From positions 16,299,936-16,363,935 of the forward strand of contig JAJKFL010000008.1 of NCBI GenBank assembly GCA_021186555.1: 64,000 nt of DNA. The letters run 5' to 3'. The stretch's first letter is position 1, and the number at the start of each line of letters is the position of its first letter. The position numbers were made by a program, and so were the translations under genes. Origin of the DNA: Reticulitermes speratus. Its lineage: Eukaryota > Arthropoda > Insecta > Blattodea > Rhinotermitidae. Below are positions 12,856 through 24,825 of this stretch, piece by piece. Below the pieces are notes generated by a model, which saw only the letters and a program-made list of their open reading frames with translations, ran no database searches and had not been told where the DNA came from.

Positions 12856-13417
12856 AGCAAATTATTATTTAAATAGCACTAACCGATTAGTCTTCATAAT
12901 CGAGACGCAGAGTGTTTTCGGTGAGGTAGGTACTGAATCTTTAAATACAATCCACTTTAATTTTACTTCTGAACTACGGAAGATAATTCCCTTCTGCTCA
13001 GTCTTCAGCCGTTAATGTGCCTAATTACTGTGTACTGCGTTCTGGATGCGATTGTCAGACTCAATCTACATTTGTCCTCCAGATAGCAAGTTTCACACCA
13101 GTATAACGCAACAATTAAAGTTGTAGGTTTACTTACTACTCTCTTGAGAGAAAGACGCGAAAGATAGAAGACTGTCAAGTGGATGTTAGAAAATATTTCC
13201 CGAAAATTACTTTTTCCCCGACATGCTGTAAACCGTTGTTCAAGGTGCGTTAAGTTCGATGTCTGGTGAACGCTGCTGTAGATGAATCCGGGTTGGACAA
13301 AGTGGATAGTGTACAGGTAAAATGGAGAGAAGTGAAAGCCACAGTGTGGTCTTCCAGTAGTACCTACACATGTACATTGTGTACAAAGATATAAAATTGT
13401 AGGCTATACATATTCTG

Positions 13418-13754
13418 TAAGTCGTCCCTCGCTTTTTGCGGGTTCGTACTTTGCGGTTTCGCAAATTCGCGGGGTCGCCCCAAGAATAAAAGTGCATGAC
13501 TCGGACCCTTCACTGGATAGGAGCATCAAAATAATTAGACAACTCGAACAGGTCTTTGAGACATATTGCATAATGTTGAAGGAGTTGACAAGGAACAAGA
13601 AGCAGCTCATGTCACGGTGTTTATGCGAAGAAAAGAAAAACACTAAAAGATACTAAAACTTTTTTGGGGAGGGAGGCGGTAAATTATTCGCGGATTTTCG
13701 CTTTTTGCGGGGGTCTTGGGTCCTAAGCTCCGCGGAAAGCGCGGGATGGCTGTA
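13418..13754 (+). mobile_element. pogo/Tigger-like non-autonomous element
   Basis: The ends are inverted repeats. The left end reads GTCGTCCCTCGCTTTTTGCG and the right end, reverse-complemented, reads CAGCCATCCCGCGCTTTCCG. Both are followed by more CGCGG-rich sequence. Ends of this type (tacagtc.tccctcgc..ttgcgg) are typical of Tigger/pogo relatives. Between them lies a short transposase tail, listed separately. The element is about 340 bp, so most of the transposase is deleted. Confidence 0.6.
13494..13650 (+). pseudogene. C-terminal tail of a CENP-B/jerky-type transposase
   Basis: One plus-strand frame reads DSDPSLDRSIKIIRQLEQ, then a charged helix, and stops at TAA (13648-13650 region). 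The pattern D(P)SL..S......LE matches the extreme C-terminus of Tigger-type DDE transposases as I remember it. All catalytic and DNA-binding parts are absent. Its position inside a Tigger-like pair of inverted repeats supports the call. A minus-strand frame overlaps it and is taken as an artefact. Confidence 0.45.
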
Positions 13755-13900
13755 TATGAAGAAAATACGTTAAAAGTGTAACATCTTGAAGACACAGATA
13801 TTGTGACTTTTAGATTGTAAATAAAATGTCTTAAAGGTAATATTTTATTGTAAATTACGTACCTATGAAAGATGAAGGAAAAGTCCTCGATTGTTGGTGA

Positions 13901-13957
13901 ATGTGGTGGTGGTTGTAGTGGTGGTGGTGCTGGTGGTGGTAATGGTGGTGGTGGTTG
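13901..13957. repeat. imperfect (GGT)n microsatellite
   Basis: GGT/GTG triplets with interruptions, followed by an AAT-rich stretch. Simple-sequence DNA. Confidence 0.9.
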
Positions 13958-16036
13958 CCATAATAAATATGAATAAAAATAATAATAAGAAGTTTTTAAA
14001 AGATGATGCCTTGCAAACTGATAGCTTAGTTGTTTGAAGCCGAGGAGTCAGGAAAATACACTAACGCGCTTGTTGGCATGCACAGTACAGTAACAAGGCA
14101 CGTATCGTAGACTTTGTATTTTCACGTACCCCTATTTGTCAAAGATTATCACCATTTTCTTTGGCGGTAATAAGCAAATTCCCGTTGGACAAATGCGAAT
14201 TATACAGGGATTTACTCTTTACGAAGATAGTAGGAATCTCCGCTCTCTCTTCAAAATGACGGGGATGCTATTCGTGAATGCCACGGTCCTGCTGGATATC
14301 GACACGTATCATCGGCTGTACACGGCTCGCAGCAAACGCGCTTCAATTAAATCTAGACGAATGAATGCATCTTTGGTCGTAGAAATTTAAGTTTTGGGCC
14401 ATGCTTTGCAGATATCTGCCTTGTTGTTTCAAGTAAAAATCTGATTCATTATTTGCAGTTTGATATGGCTTAGCATGAAATGATCTCTGTGCAAATATTT
14501 GATAAATTTCAATTAAAATTTCTAAAGACTTGCCAAGAACATTCCGTCCATTATTTCTGTAGGTTTTACCCCTTACTTTTAATTTGTTGCGTAATTCTTT
14601 TTATTCTCCCTCACACCGTCCGTCCGTTCCAAGTTTATAAATGTGTGTAGATTTTGCATGTAATATTTACTGACCAAATATTTCTACAGTAATCGGTCTT
14701 GAAAATTTTACTCAGCAAACCCAAAGCAAGGGCTTGGCTGTCGTTAAATATGAAATAATCTGCATGACTTCAGATTGTTAATGCAGTTAAATCTGGGATA
14801 AAAATGGCTTAGAAATAACGAGAATTTTTTTAATTCGTGGGTCTGATTATCAGCCAACGTTATTAAGGTAATGAAACCAGTTAGTCACAAGTGCACTGTA
14901 AATATAAGTATTTCACCAATAAAGCAAAATTGTGCTTAAAGAAGAAAGTTCATTAAAAATGAGATGGGTGTGGCATATTGAATGGATGTGACAGACCAGA
15001 AATCCATACAGAATTCTGTATGTTCAACAAGAGGCGACAGATTTTATGATCAGTTGAACAACTTTCAGGTTTACATTACGGAATATAGTCCATAGAGTTA
15101 GTTAATATTTTAGTTGGAGAAATGTTTCTAACCACCCCGAAATATTAAACAATATTTGTTACTGTTCAGGGCCTCTGCGTTATCTAGTTTGTTTTGCTAT
15201 CTGAGCACGTACAGCTGCGTCATATTGCCCGATTATGTAAACCGATATACTTGGTATTAAAACACGAGAACAAAAATCGTTCATTTAATTAGGAATCTGG
15301 CTTTGACGTAGGGTATCTGTCCATTGTGCCATATCAGAGTAGGTATCAGTGGATGGGGTGAAGTGCAGAATGGATCTGGATGCGGTTTTGGGTTATAGAA
15401 TAGAGAGGTGGGGTTTGTAAAGTTGATTCGGACATCAAAAGGCACTTTGATTGAAGCTACGAAACTTTGAATGAACACGACTTGCACAACTGCGTATAAT
15501 AATACAAATGAGTAACCTGCTGATTAACAAACAACGACACAAACAAAACACGCAATCCGACTTCAGTATTATTCGCAGGCATGACACATACGTTCACTGA
15601 AAATGTTTGCAATGCTTTGCTTCACGTCGTAACTATGGAGATTAACCCTTGTGCTACATCTATGCTTCCATTAATGGAGAACAATCCCTCTTCCCACTAC
15701 CCCAATTATTGAAACAGTCACAGTGCATTAATTTAATATTATTTCATAACAGAGCTTTGGAAAAAATACTTTTTTTTACTATACTGTAGGTTTAAACAAC
15801 ATGGTCTACTGATTTTCCCTCTTCCCTGTATTCCCAGAATTTAATTCCCTTCACGCTCCACCAAACATAATATGTGTGTTTGTATATGGAATAAACGGGT
15901 TATGAAACTGAAAGTCATGTTACATGTGTTTAATAAACGTTCCATACAGACAAGTATCTCTTGCAACTGAATAATACTGTGAAACAGGATTTTTGATTAT
16001 ATTTTATGATGTCACAGATGTAACTGTGAAAAATAC
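13958..16036. other. unassigned AT-rich DNA
   Basis: Nothing assignable. A frame at 14136-14390 (84 codons from a TTG) includes a basic stretch ARSKRASIKSRR but no known domain. Confidence 0.45.
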
Positions 16037-16186
16037 TTTATTCTGATATGCGACGTCGTCTAATCAGAGATTAACTGACGTTTTGCAGAAATCTGCTGAA
16101 TCTGTCTTCAGGTAGACGATGGGGCCACCCTTATTCGAAACGTCGGTAAATTTCAACCATGCTACATGGTTTCCCAGAAGAAAAAT
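16037..16186. repeat. family C fold-back (inverted pair of arms)
   Basis: The left arm reads ATTCTGATATGCGACGTCG...TTAACTGACGTTTTG. The right arm, read on the other strand, gives CTTCTGGGAAACCATG...TTACCGACGTTTCG. The two arms carry the same family C core in opposite orientation, around a short centre that contains CTGTCTTCAGG. The transcript could form a long hairpin. Confidence 0.6.
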
Positions 16187-17025
16187 TTTTATAAGAATTA
16201 GTGTTTAAAATTGTGTTTTCTTGTAAAACTATTTAAGATTAATTATGATATTAGTTCCCATCCCTTTACAAAGGTCTCCAATTGAGTGCTTTGGAATTAG
16301 CACATTGAAGCTTCAGTTCCTGACTGCTACCAGTCACAGTCTAATTCAGTCCATGAAGTTAGCATTAGGCTTAGATTATAATATCACCTCGAATTTTTGG
16401 GCTTAAGTGAGAGAAAGTAATGGGAGGGGATGATGTAACCTACACATTTCAATGACATGCTATAGCACGTGTTCAGCGTGTAATCTGTTCAGTGATTTGC
16501 AGTTATAGATTACACATTTTGTATGTTCAGCGTCTGCACGAAGTGTGTCCGTACAGTTGTCACTTTCTTCTCGAATACTTTCTGTCAATGTCTCGCTTGT
16601 TTGCGGAAGATTGTCACACACACCGGATGTCCAGTGACCCCTCAAGAAAGTGTCTAGTGGAGAGAGGTCTGGTAATTTAGGAGGTCATTTCAATTGTCTA
16701 CGGAGATTGAGTCCTTTTCCTGGGTTCCTGGCTCTTAACCACCGACGATTAGTCCAAGGAAGATACGGAGTGCTTATTCTGCTAAAACCAGAAAAGTCTT
16801 GAATTTGCAAGGGATGTATCATCTAAGTAAGCGGCGAAGACTTTATTCAGTATTTAAACATGTTTCCGTATTTATATTACCATCTGAAAAGTAAGACTCG
16901 AGTACTTTTCCATACTTGCCACATCAGATCATTACCTCCATATGACTCTGAATTTGATCTCTTCCGTGCAGTGTTGGTTCTCTTTCGAAAAGTAACGGCG
17001 CATATGGTTATTTACCATTCAAATA

Positions 17026-17975
17026 CAGTCGAACTCGCTTATAACGTCATCGAAGGGACAGAGTAAATTGTGCCGTTATAAACTAGTGTCGCTGTAAGCG
17101 AGGTGTATGTTGAAAGTGAAAGGAAAGTATTTCAAGACAAAGTACAGGCCCGCAGGCATATTACTTAATGTTAAAGCTATGATTTATTTCAAATTCAAAT
17201 TACAATTAAAATCTAAAAATAATAAAAAATACTCTTCCATAACTGTAAATTTCCATTCAGTCTTACGCTAAAAAATACATTAATTTAAAACCAAAATTTA
17301 GGAAGAACAAAATCTATCATAGAAGAGAACCATTCACTGGGACATTGTCACTTCTCTCTAGCTTAAAATACTTAAGCAGCGCCTCATCGACGTCACTTCC
17401 TTCCGGCTTTCGAAATCGCTTTATTCTCGATCCGTTCTGTTCAATCGCACTACTGATTTTGGTTTTGTTTTTCCAAATACTTTTTGGATCGTAGAATTTA
17501 TGAGACCAAATTCCCGACACACGTTAGCTCTTTTCCCCCGTTTTCCATTTGTCATATCACTTTAACTTTCCTTCGACGCTCAAAACCTTCCTTGTATTCG
17601 TGACTGTAGCCATATCATCACATTACCAGTCTGCTGTTAACTGCAGGAGTAGAAGCGTAGAAGGAAACCTTACGCACAAAGTTAATTACCGTTACTATTG
17701 TCATTTTCCAGGCCTGGAATTTATGTAGCTACCTGAAAGCGTAGAGGGCTTGTCCTCTCAAGGAGGAGGAGAGGGTAGAATTCTCAAATTTGCCGACTTT
17801 TTTAAAATTGTATTGGAAAAGATGACTGGCAATATCTTTATATCCGAGTTAGATGATCTTATGTATGTTGTACTAAGCAAGGCAGAAAAATACGTGCCTT
17901 ATGGGGAATTAGTTGGTAACCCAGAATGCATACAGCTATAGCCGAGGTGTCGCACAAACCGAGGTCGTTCTGAGT
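17026..17975 (-). mobile_element. pogo-like DNA transposon, internally deleted
   Basis: The left end is TA followed by CAGTCGAACTCGCTTATAAC, very like pogo-family termini (TA target, CAGT start). It is followed by GTCGCTGTAAGCGAGGTGTA. Near 17927-17972 a diverged right end reads AGCTATAGCCGAGGTGTCGC, then ACCGAGGTCGTTCTGAG. Between them the minus strand carries a pogo/Tigger-type transposase N-terminus (17613-17317), so the element runs right to left. At about 950 bp it lacks the DDE catalytic core. The left end is sure; the right boundary is inferred. Confidence 0.6.
17317..17613 (-). pseudogene. CENP-B/Tigger-type transposase, N-terminal DNA-binding part, frameshifted
   Basis: An ATG at 17613-17611 starts MATVTNTRKVLSVEGKLK, as expected for the first helix-turn-helix (psq-like) of these transposases. 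Reading then changes frame through ENGGKRANVCREFGL. It continues in another frame as SAIEQNGSRIKRFRKPEGSD, then VDEALLKYFKLERSDNVPVN, ending GSLL-stop. The second part is the CENP-B-type HTH, with the usual LxxWF position here LKYF. At least one frameshift and an early stop make it non-functional. It sits between pogo-like ends. The family is recognised from motif memory and confidence in the family is high. Confidence 0.75.
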
Positions 17976-18649
17976 TAAAATGTAATTAATTACCTACCTG
18001 ACTAAGTGAATAACTAACTGCATCCATGGAGAGGAGTCCTTCTTGAGAATTTAATACTTTCTTATTCCACTTAGATGAAAAATGGCCTCATCAGTAAAGG
18101 GGATACAGGAGTAAAGGGAAGGTTGCGCTGGCTGCTACGGTGTGATGTAATCACAAAACACTTCACATCTATCACAGTCATAACCATGAAGTTTTCGCAC
18201 CCACGTGACTCTGCAAGGATGGTAATTGTTTCACTTTAAAATGCGTGCAATAGACATGTGACCTCTCCGCTTCATGGCCGATTTCTCGCGTTGATCTGTA
18301 AGGACGCACTGAATCCTTTGCTAGCGCATTTAAATTTGATCAAGATCAGTTTCGATGACTCCTATTTTTTTCTGCCACACTTCTAGTTACGCATGGTCGT
18401 TCCATTAATTTTGAATTTTCCTTGGCGAGATGTGGACTTTTTTTTTTTTGTCGGCGGTGGAATTCTTCACAAGTACTTCTACTCCTTAAATCTCTTGCAG
18501 GTAAGAGGGTCATTGCAGCATTTTCTTGTAGAGTGTAATACTGTTGCAGGCTATGTCTTGACGAACTCGCTAAACATGATGCAACGGCACCCGAATATTG
18601 TTACAGACTGTACTTCATAAGTTGTACTCATAAAATAAATATTATTAGG

Positions 18650-18790
18650 GCGCCCACTTACAGGAGGATAAGAGAAGCACATGCAGCATGCATGAGAAAG
18701 ATGAGAGATGCGTAAGACGTTTGGTCGGAGACCCTGAAAAAGGAGACAATTTTGGGGATTTAGACCTGGAGTGCAGGATATTACGTATTG
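18650..18790 (+). mobile_element. LINE fragment, decayed, plus orientation
   Basis: The plus strand gives a broken ACMRKMRDA...DVWSETLKKE reading. It corresponds to the GHVARMGE..NVYRVLVGKPEGK segment of the LINE described at 40.1 kb. The antisense string ISHLSHAC on the minus strand is the usual sign of this family. It abuts an oppositely oriented LINE tail on its right. Decay is heavy. Confidence 0.35.
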
Positions 18791-18794
18791 TAAT

Positions 18795-19010
18795 GTATCG
18801 TAAGGTGCGTAGTCTGTCTTGTGAGAATTCCATTGCGTCTTCCAAAGCGACTTATTCAGAGAGTGGAAGCTGATGCTTCCTCTTTCAAATTCCATTATCT
18901 TTCTTTTCCTTAAGGTTTTCCATTAGCTGCTTACGACTTCTTTCCCTTCTTCTCGTCCCTTCTTCTCGTCCCTTCTATCTTTCCTTCAATAACAGGTTTT
19001 AGAAGTACGA
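18795..19010 (-). mobile_element. LINE ORF2 C-terminal fragment, minus orientation
   Basis: Read on the minus strand it starts CCTGTTATTGAAGGAAAGAT, continues with a doubled GGGACGAGAAGAA, then AACCTTAAGGA, GGAATTTGAAAGAGGAAG and AAGTCGCTTTGGAAGA. This aligns through its whole length with the copy at 10940-11110, which encodes VIEGEIEG...NLKEE...SRFGRA. Indels destroy the frame. Frames of both strands here (18551-18895, 18645-18845, 18688-18873) are repeat artefacts. Confidence 0.7.
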
Positions 19011-19759
19011 ATACACTACTTGTATAAAATTATATGTTGACAGGCCTTTTATTAATGTATTACTAACATATAGAAATATACGGCATATTTCGGCTTATTT
19101 ACTCAAAGCGATCTTCAGGTCTGTTACACAAGAACGTGTAAAGGGAATTCAATGTCATATGTAATGCATAATTATACGATGACTGAGGTATCATTACTTT
19201 TACAAAACTTGCAATATGTATGGACTGTCACGTGAGTTGCCAGTAACTGAACCCACCACGGCAGCATACGCACTTTAACTGCGAGGAGCTATTCTAATTT
19301 TTTCTTGAAATGATCTAAATAACATGCAATTATATTTGATTTGCTGGTTATATTAGGCGTTTCGTAATGAAAGATACCATGCACAGTGGAAGTGAACAGA
19401 TACACTTCACGCTAGGTAACCAATATATTCGTAATTTCATAAAGTCTCTCTAGATAAGTAATGCATCACGGAAATAAGCGAATTCCAGTTCAAGGCCTAA
19501 CTGCCCCAGTTGTATGTTCGTGAAGACGCTTTTTTTATTATTGCTGGTTCTGTACTGAATTTTATCGTAAAGTAAACTTTGACGAAACGTATAAGCAAGC
19601 AATATTGTAAAATTCAATTAATGATCAAAACATAAATTTGTTTCAAAAGAAAAGAATATTTTCTGTCGTATTTACAGGATGTTTATTTTTAAATAAACCC
19701 CCCCCCCATTTGAAACATATCATAGTATACAGTGACCGAAAACTATAACATTTTTTCTA
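19011..19759. other. unassigned AT-rich DNA
   Basis: No gene. Near 19085-19125 a TTTCGGCTTATTTA...GATCTTCAGG string resembles the fold-back repeat cores. A run of nine C lies near 19700. Confidence 0.45.
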
Positions 19760-20001
19760 ATGGCGCAAGAGCCCCTGGTGGGCCAGGGGCTCCTCATTAT
19801 CGAGACTTCACAATCACATTCAATTAGACACACTACACTCTGTACAACTCCTCTGGATGAGTGATCAGCCGACGCAGAGGCCTATACCTGACAACACACA
19901 ACATTCATAAGAGACAGACATCCATGCCCCTGGCGGGATTCGAACCCGCAAGCGAGCTGCCGCAGACCCACGCTTTAGACTTCGCGGCCACCGGCATCGG
20001 C
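19760..20001 (-). repeat. SINE1 copy B
   Basis: Full-length on the minus strand. It begins at the tRNA-like head near 20001 (GCCGATGCCGGTGGCCGCG) and has the B box GGGTTCGAATCCCGCC. It ends in GGGGCTCTTGCGCCATTAG near 19760. The frame 19861-20127 is its antisense reading (the FEPA...QTHALD string). The A box resembles class II tRNAs (Leu/Ser), as in copies D and F. Confidence 0.9.
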
Positions 20002-20129
20002 AGCAGCAGCAACTATAATACTTTCCTCAAATTAAGACATGCCTTTTTGAAAAAAAAAACAACAGCTGTGCGAGGTTTGAGGTTTTCACAACAGTCTTGT
20101 TGCAGATTGAAGTTTTCTTACATATGACG

Positions 20130-20205
20130 ACGTGTCGGCTGACAAATAGGTACAAGCGTTTCGGAGGAGTTGGTTGCTTTCTTCTTCTTCAGGGTTCATG
20201 CAGTC
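20130..20205 (+). repeat. family C repeat, single arm
   Basis: GACGACGTGTCGGCTGACAA, then GCGTTTCGGAGGAGTTGGTTG, then CTTCTTCAGGGTTCATG. This is the family C order. Confidence 0.55.
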
Positions 20206-20976
20206 ACACTTTTTCGACTGCAATGTGGATATTAGTGATTGTGGAATTAATTTCACATAAAGCTTGTCCAACTTTGTAAAGCGATGTACACATGCACGTA
20301 AAAAGACCTAATAAATTAGTTTAGCCTGTGTGTGACACATGGGAAGAATCGTTTTTTAATTCTTTGAGGTTTCAAGCTGCAGGAATGAAGTTTCCTTCCG
20401 TAATTCTTGTTTCCTCATCCTACGACTTCCTTGAAAGTTGCCAAGGACTCACGGCTGACTGGATTATAAATGGCTTCATTTTATTTATTGACTGAGCAGA
20501 CAAGAATCAATACTCCGTGCTGTGTCGTGCAACACAAGGGGTGACTTCAAGTGAACGATAAAAATATCATGTAGGCTTTCGGTGCATTAAGGGCTTATGG
20601 CAGTAGTTCTAGTTTATTATTATTATTTATTCATTGTATGGGTGCAGGGAAAGACCTTAACTCTGACACATCTATATATCATTTTACAGTAACATTTTTC
20701 CACTACTTAAAATACACATTGATGGCCACAATCTTTTAAATAAACAACAATTAAGTAATAAAATTGCATATTTCATTTACGGAAAATAGTTACATATTAT
20801 TTTCCTGATTGTAACTGCTTTTATATTCGTTTAATTCTATACATGTTTTTTTTAAAGCTTATAAATAATGCATTTAGCATTGATTGCATTACGCACTGCA
20901 CCTTATGTTTTCTGACACTCGCCAGACAGTGCGAGTGGACAACAAGACAGGCAATGTGCGTATAACTTAATATTAA

Positions 20977-21457
20977 GGCGCGTTCGCTTAACCATTGTTG
21001 CCGTGGAGAGCAATACGTATTACAAATTCTGAGTGTGTGTCTGCAGTCTTACTTATCCAGTATGCAAAGCCCATGCGCCGTATTATATTGCCATCTGTGG
21101 CATGATTGGCTCTGCCATATTTTTTCACATTATCCCATAAACGTCAAGATTTTCGGAAATTTTGTGTTTTTACTGTCTGTACAACGTTTGTCTGCAACGT
21201 TTCTCATTCTCAGAAGAACTGAGAGAGATGCTATCATAAACGTACATTGGTCTTCATGTAAAGTTCGCGTTATTCTTGTCAGATTTTAATGAAACTTGAA
21301 TTTTCTTGACAGATTATGGAAAAATACTCAAATATCAAATTTCATGAACATCCAGCCGGTGGGAGTCGAGTTGTTTCATGCGAACAGACAGACGGACGGA
21401 CAGACAGACAGACATAACGAATCTAATAGTCGCTTTGCACAATTTTGCGAACGCGCC
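20977..21457. mobile_element. GGCGCGTTCGC-ended element with GACGGACAGAC tract
   Basis: The ends are exact inverted repeats: GGCGCGTTCGC at 20977-20987 and GCGAACGCGCC at 21447-21457. TAA lies immediately outside on both sides, which would fit the 3-bp target duplication of PIF/Harbinger-type elements. The right third contains a CAGACAGACGGACGGACAGA tract preceded by TCATGCGAACAG. No transposase is present, so it is non-autonomous. A second, rearranged member is at 58536-59083. Superfamily assignment is tentative. Confidence 0.65.
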
Positions 21458-21496
21458 TAAAAACCTGGTGGACGGAGAACTTTCATGCCCTTTTTC

Positions 21497-21750
21497 TGTG
21501 GCGCTACAGCCCAAATCGGGCCTAGACCGCCTCATTGTTGAGGCTTCTAGATCACACACAACTAGACACACCACATCCGCTAGGACTTCTCTGAACGAGT
21601 GATTATCTCGTCTCAGAGGCTGCTTCCTCCACAACACTCAAGAAACACAACAGACGAACATCCATGCTCTCAGCAGGAGTCTAACACGCGATCCGAGTAA
21701 ACAAGCGGCTGCAGATGTACGCCTTAGACCACACGGCTACCGGGATCGGT
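21497..21750 (-). repeat. SINE1 copy C, diverged
   Basis: Minus-strand copy with many substitutions. The head is near 21750 (ACCGATCCCGGTAGCCGTG) and the tail near 21497 (GGGCTGTAGCGCCACAG). The B box is altered (GTGTTAGACTCC where GGTTCGAATCC is expected), so it is probably dead. It lies only 40 bases right of the 21.0-21.5 kb inverted-repeat element. Confidence 0.85.
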
Positions 21751-22004
21751 GGTTTTGTGTTCAAATTCTGAGTCACTAGGGGAGTTGGCATTTATATACA
21801 GACAAGTAGGTTTTTGTAGTAGGCCTGTATATGTGTTGAGCTACTACCTCGTGTAAATAGTATATCTTGTACTACGTAAATGTCCGTCACAACGTTCTCC
21901 AGTGATAATTCAGTGTTATTCTTCGTTACTGACTGCCAACAAATGTGTAATTTTCCAGTATACATACATGTGAGAATTTCTGACAGCGGTGACAGTGAAG
22001 AATA

Positions 22005-22095
22005 ATGTATTATAATGCAGGACGTGATGTAGTCTGGTAGAAATTTACAGACGTTTCAGGGGATAACTGCTGCTTCCATTTCGTGGTAGAAGAGC
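22005..22095 (+). repeat. family C repeat, single arm
   Basis: TGCAGGACGTGATGTAGTCT, GGTAGAAATTTACAGACGTT, TCAGGGGATAACTGCTGC. Weak but ordered match to the family C arm. Confidence 0.45.
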
Positions 22096-23559
22096 AAGCA
22101 GCACGAGAAAGCGATTCGTGTCCTGTCCTCCAGTCGCATTATATGACTGTACCCTGTTCTAGGGCGCGGTTGACGGAGGCAGTCGTCTTTTGAAAAGACA
22201 GTAAATTTCTGCCAGACTACTCGATATCACACACAGAAGACAGTATTCTTCAAGACGGGGTTTGAACATGTCTAAAATAATCTGAGAGCAGAACGTTTGA
22301 CACCAACGTTTTTCTAAGTAACTTAATTCCGTTCCTAAAGAACGAAATATAAATTATACTTCAGCAGCTAAACTCAGTTCAATAGCAGGATTTAGACACA
22401 AACTTATGTCTCAATATTATACCTGCTATCTTGGTTCTATTTCACATAGATATCTGCAGCTCTTAAGCTCATAGTATTTGTTACACACCGTTTAACCAAC
22501 TCTTAAGTCTTACCGCTGTTTTACATTTTCATTTGAGGAAGGTATTTATATTTTTAATGCTCACAGTAATTAATAATTTTAGTGAGGCTTGTTACAGTTG
22601 TGTTTTGTCACAATTTATATAACTGCGTGCAGAAATAATCTCCCTCTACTCTCCCCTAGAGAGAAATGAATGTTTTGTGGTAGTAAACATGTCGCTGCGT
22701 CTTGTTATTCGCTTCTGCTTTGGCATCATAAACGATCCATGTGCCTAATAGTAGAGAGAAGAATTTTCTCAGTTGCGGTGTGTAATAGAAAAGATAGAAT
22801 ACTTTTAGTGTCTCAGATTATATGTAATTAGAATTAAGTTGTTGGATTAGGTTTGGAATTTGTAGTCCATATTATTTACCATGGGTAAAACCTTATAAAT
22901 GTAATCTTTGAATATTGCGTATGCAAACATAAATTAATTCACTTTTGAAGTTGGCATATATTGCGTATAACGAATATTCTGAAGACGTACGAAAAATCAA
23001 TCAGAATTATCGTGATGAAAAAAAAAATACAGTGTAGGCAAATTGCGTATTAATATAATTCTATTAAAAGTGCTAAATGAAGTTATGTTTTTTACGGTTG
23101 TGTTTTACCTTTTATAGAATGTGGCGAAAGAAAGTTTTGTGAAAGGGCAGAAGAGAAACATAAATGTAAAAGTAAAGGTTTGGAAGAAAATGTGTCTCAT
23201 CATATTCATAATATATCGGGCACCTTCCTGATGCAAGTCATAACTTTTACAACGTGAAGGAGTTTACTCTGTTTAAGTGTTAAACTACATTGCACCGAAA
23301 TAAGTGTGTGGACATACCGCAAGAAGCGTGTCAAATACAGCTTTAAGAAGCGCTGTGTTATAATTTACGTTTAGTTAAGCAGGTTTGGTGGAATTTATTG
23401 CTATAAATTGCGCGAATATCTAGATGCCGTAATGGTTAAGCTGTGGATTTTCTATTGGCCTGATAGTTTGGGACTTGTAAATTGTAAATTTTGTGTAACG
23501 AAGCAGTTGTAAATTTTCAAGGTCAGATTAGGAATTTCCTTGGAGGAAGCAAGAGAAAC
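22096..23559. other. unassigned AT-rich DNA
   Basis: No gene seen. At 23424-23475 a weak A-box-like GCCGTAATGGTTAAGC could be an old tRNA-like head, too degraded to call. Confidence 0.45.
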
Positions 23560-23655
23560 TACCAAGCAGTTAATTAAAATAGACATCCTCCTGGCCGAGC
23601 CTTGAACCAGGGACTTACCGACTACTAAACCACACGGCTGTGACCTTTCGTTCAA
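23560..23655 (-). repeat. tRNA-like SINE head (separate family)
   Basis: On the minus strand an A-box-like TGTGGTTTAGTAGTCGG (complement of 23619-23635) is followed by a B-box-like GGTTCAAGGCTC (complement of 23597-23608). The short spacing is unusual for a real tRNA and there is no foldable cloverleaf. It is better explained as a degraded tRNA-derived SINE than as a tRNA gene. Confidence 0.35.
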
Positions 23656-24825
23656 GTACAGATGATGGTGGATTATGAATTTCGAATGATGCATTGTCGT
23701 GGTAGGTGATGCAGAATTTCCTGGAGGAACAAAGGGACTTCAAGACACGTTAGCAGCACCTCTCTTTACCACCAGCATCTAATGATTACACAAATGAAGC
23801 TTTTAATTTATGTGAATGTCGAACGGAATTTCGGTATTGTGTAACATAGGTTCTTAGGAATTTTTTATTTTTTATTGATAGTAAGTCAGTTTGTTTTGAA
23901 AAGCGCTAAGGTTTTAACTTAATACGTATTTGTTAAACTCTAAAAATAGAAATGTACTTGTTTTTTAATTTTTACAAAAAGTGTATTTTGAAACTGCCCC
24001 CACCCTCCTTGTAGGAAAAGTGGGTAGTTCTACATTTTGTCAAAAAATGTCGCTGTGTTTTAAAATTTTTCTAAAATGCAGCTTTATTCCACTTTTGATG
24101 CCCTTCAGGACGATAACGATATCATACGCACAGTTTTAAATTACATAACAGCTTCGTGTACTTTAAAATAATTGGAGATTAGGCCCCAATATATGCCGTT
24201 TATTTTAAAAGTGGATTCGATTTACAAATGCGCAAAATAGTGGTCACACTAAAACTGATCACAGCGGTTATGAAATTCGTTCTGAAGCGTTTGCAGTGAG
24301 GAAATACAATACGAGAGGAGTGTCGAAGTTGGGGAAAAGGGCTATAACCAGGTCTACTCTCACTGCGATACTTTTGTAACTGATCGATGCTAGGCGAATC
24401 CAAAAAATGCGAGCGTAGGACATTCCCTATCCTTCTTTCCTGTTCACATGAGGCTGGACCAAGCAGGGTGACATCAACCATTTGTATGGTAATGAGTTAG
24501 AGAAAGAGATTTGTTTTATATTTGAGTTTCTTTCGCTTTAGTTTTTCTCTTGTTCTCTCTGACAAAAATTGCGCCAGTTTGGAACCAAGCCACATACTAC
24601 GAAGGAGGATGGCAGGGTGATGCAACTTCGTAACATTCCGCAAGTTTGTGAAAGCGAATTTTCAGGTTATCTTAGTCCTGTGTTACCATTTCTTACAACA
24701 GAATGTACGACGTGATGATATCACTGCATTTTAATGAGGCCTGAATGGCTGCATGCAAGATGAAAGCCGCTACAGAATAAGCACACAGCGATATAATATT
24801 GCCATATATTATGTGTGCCGATCCC
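23656..24825. other. unassigned DNA
   Basis: Nothing assigned. The 93-codon minus-strand frame at 24200-24481 has no motif I recognise. Confidence 0.45.

Noticed and set aside
18018-18060. LINE tail remnant (CCATGGAGAGGAGTCCTTCT)
   Set aside because: The match to the tail region at 40.15 and 43.32 kb is only about 20 bases, too short to annotate as an element.
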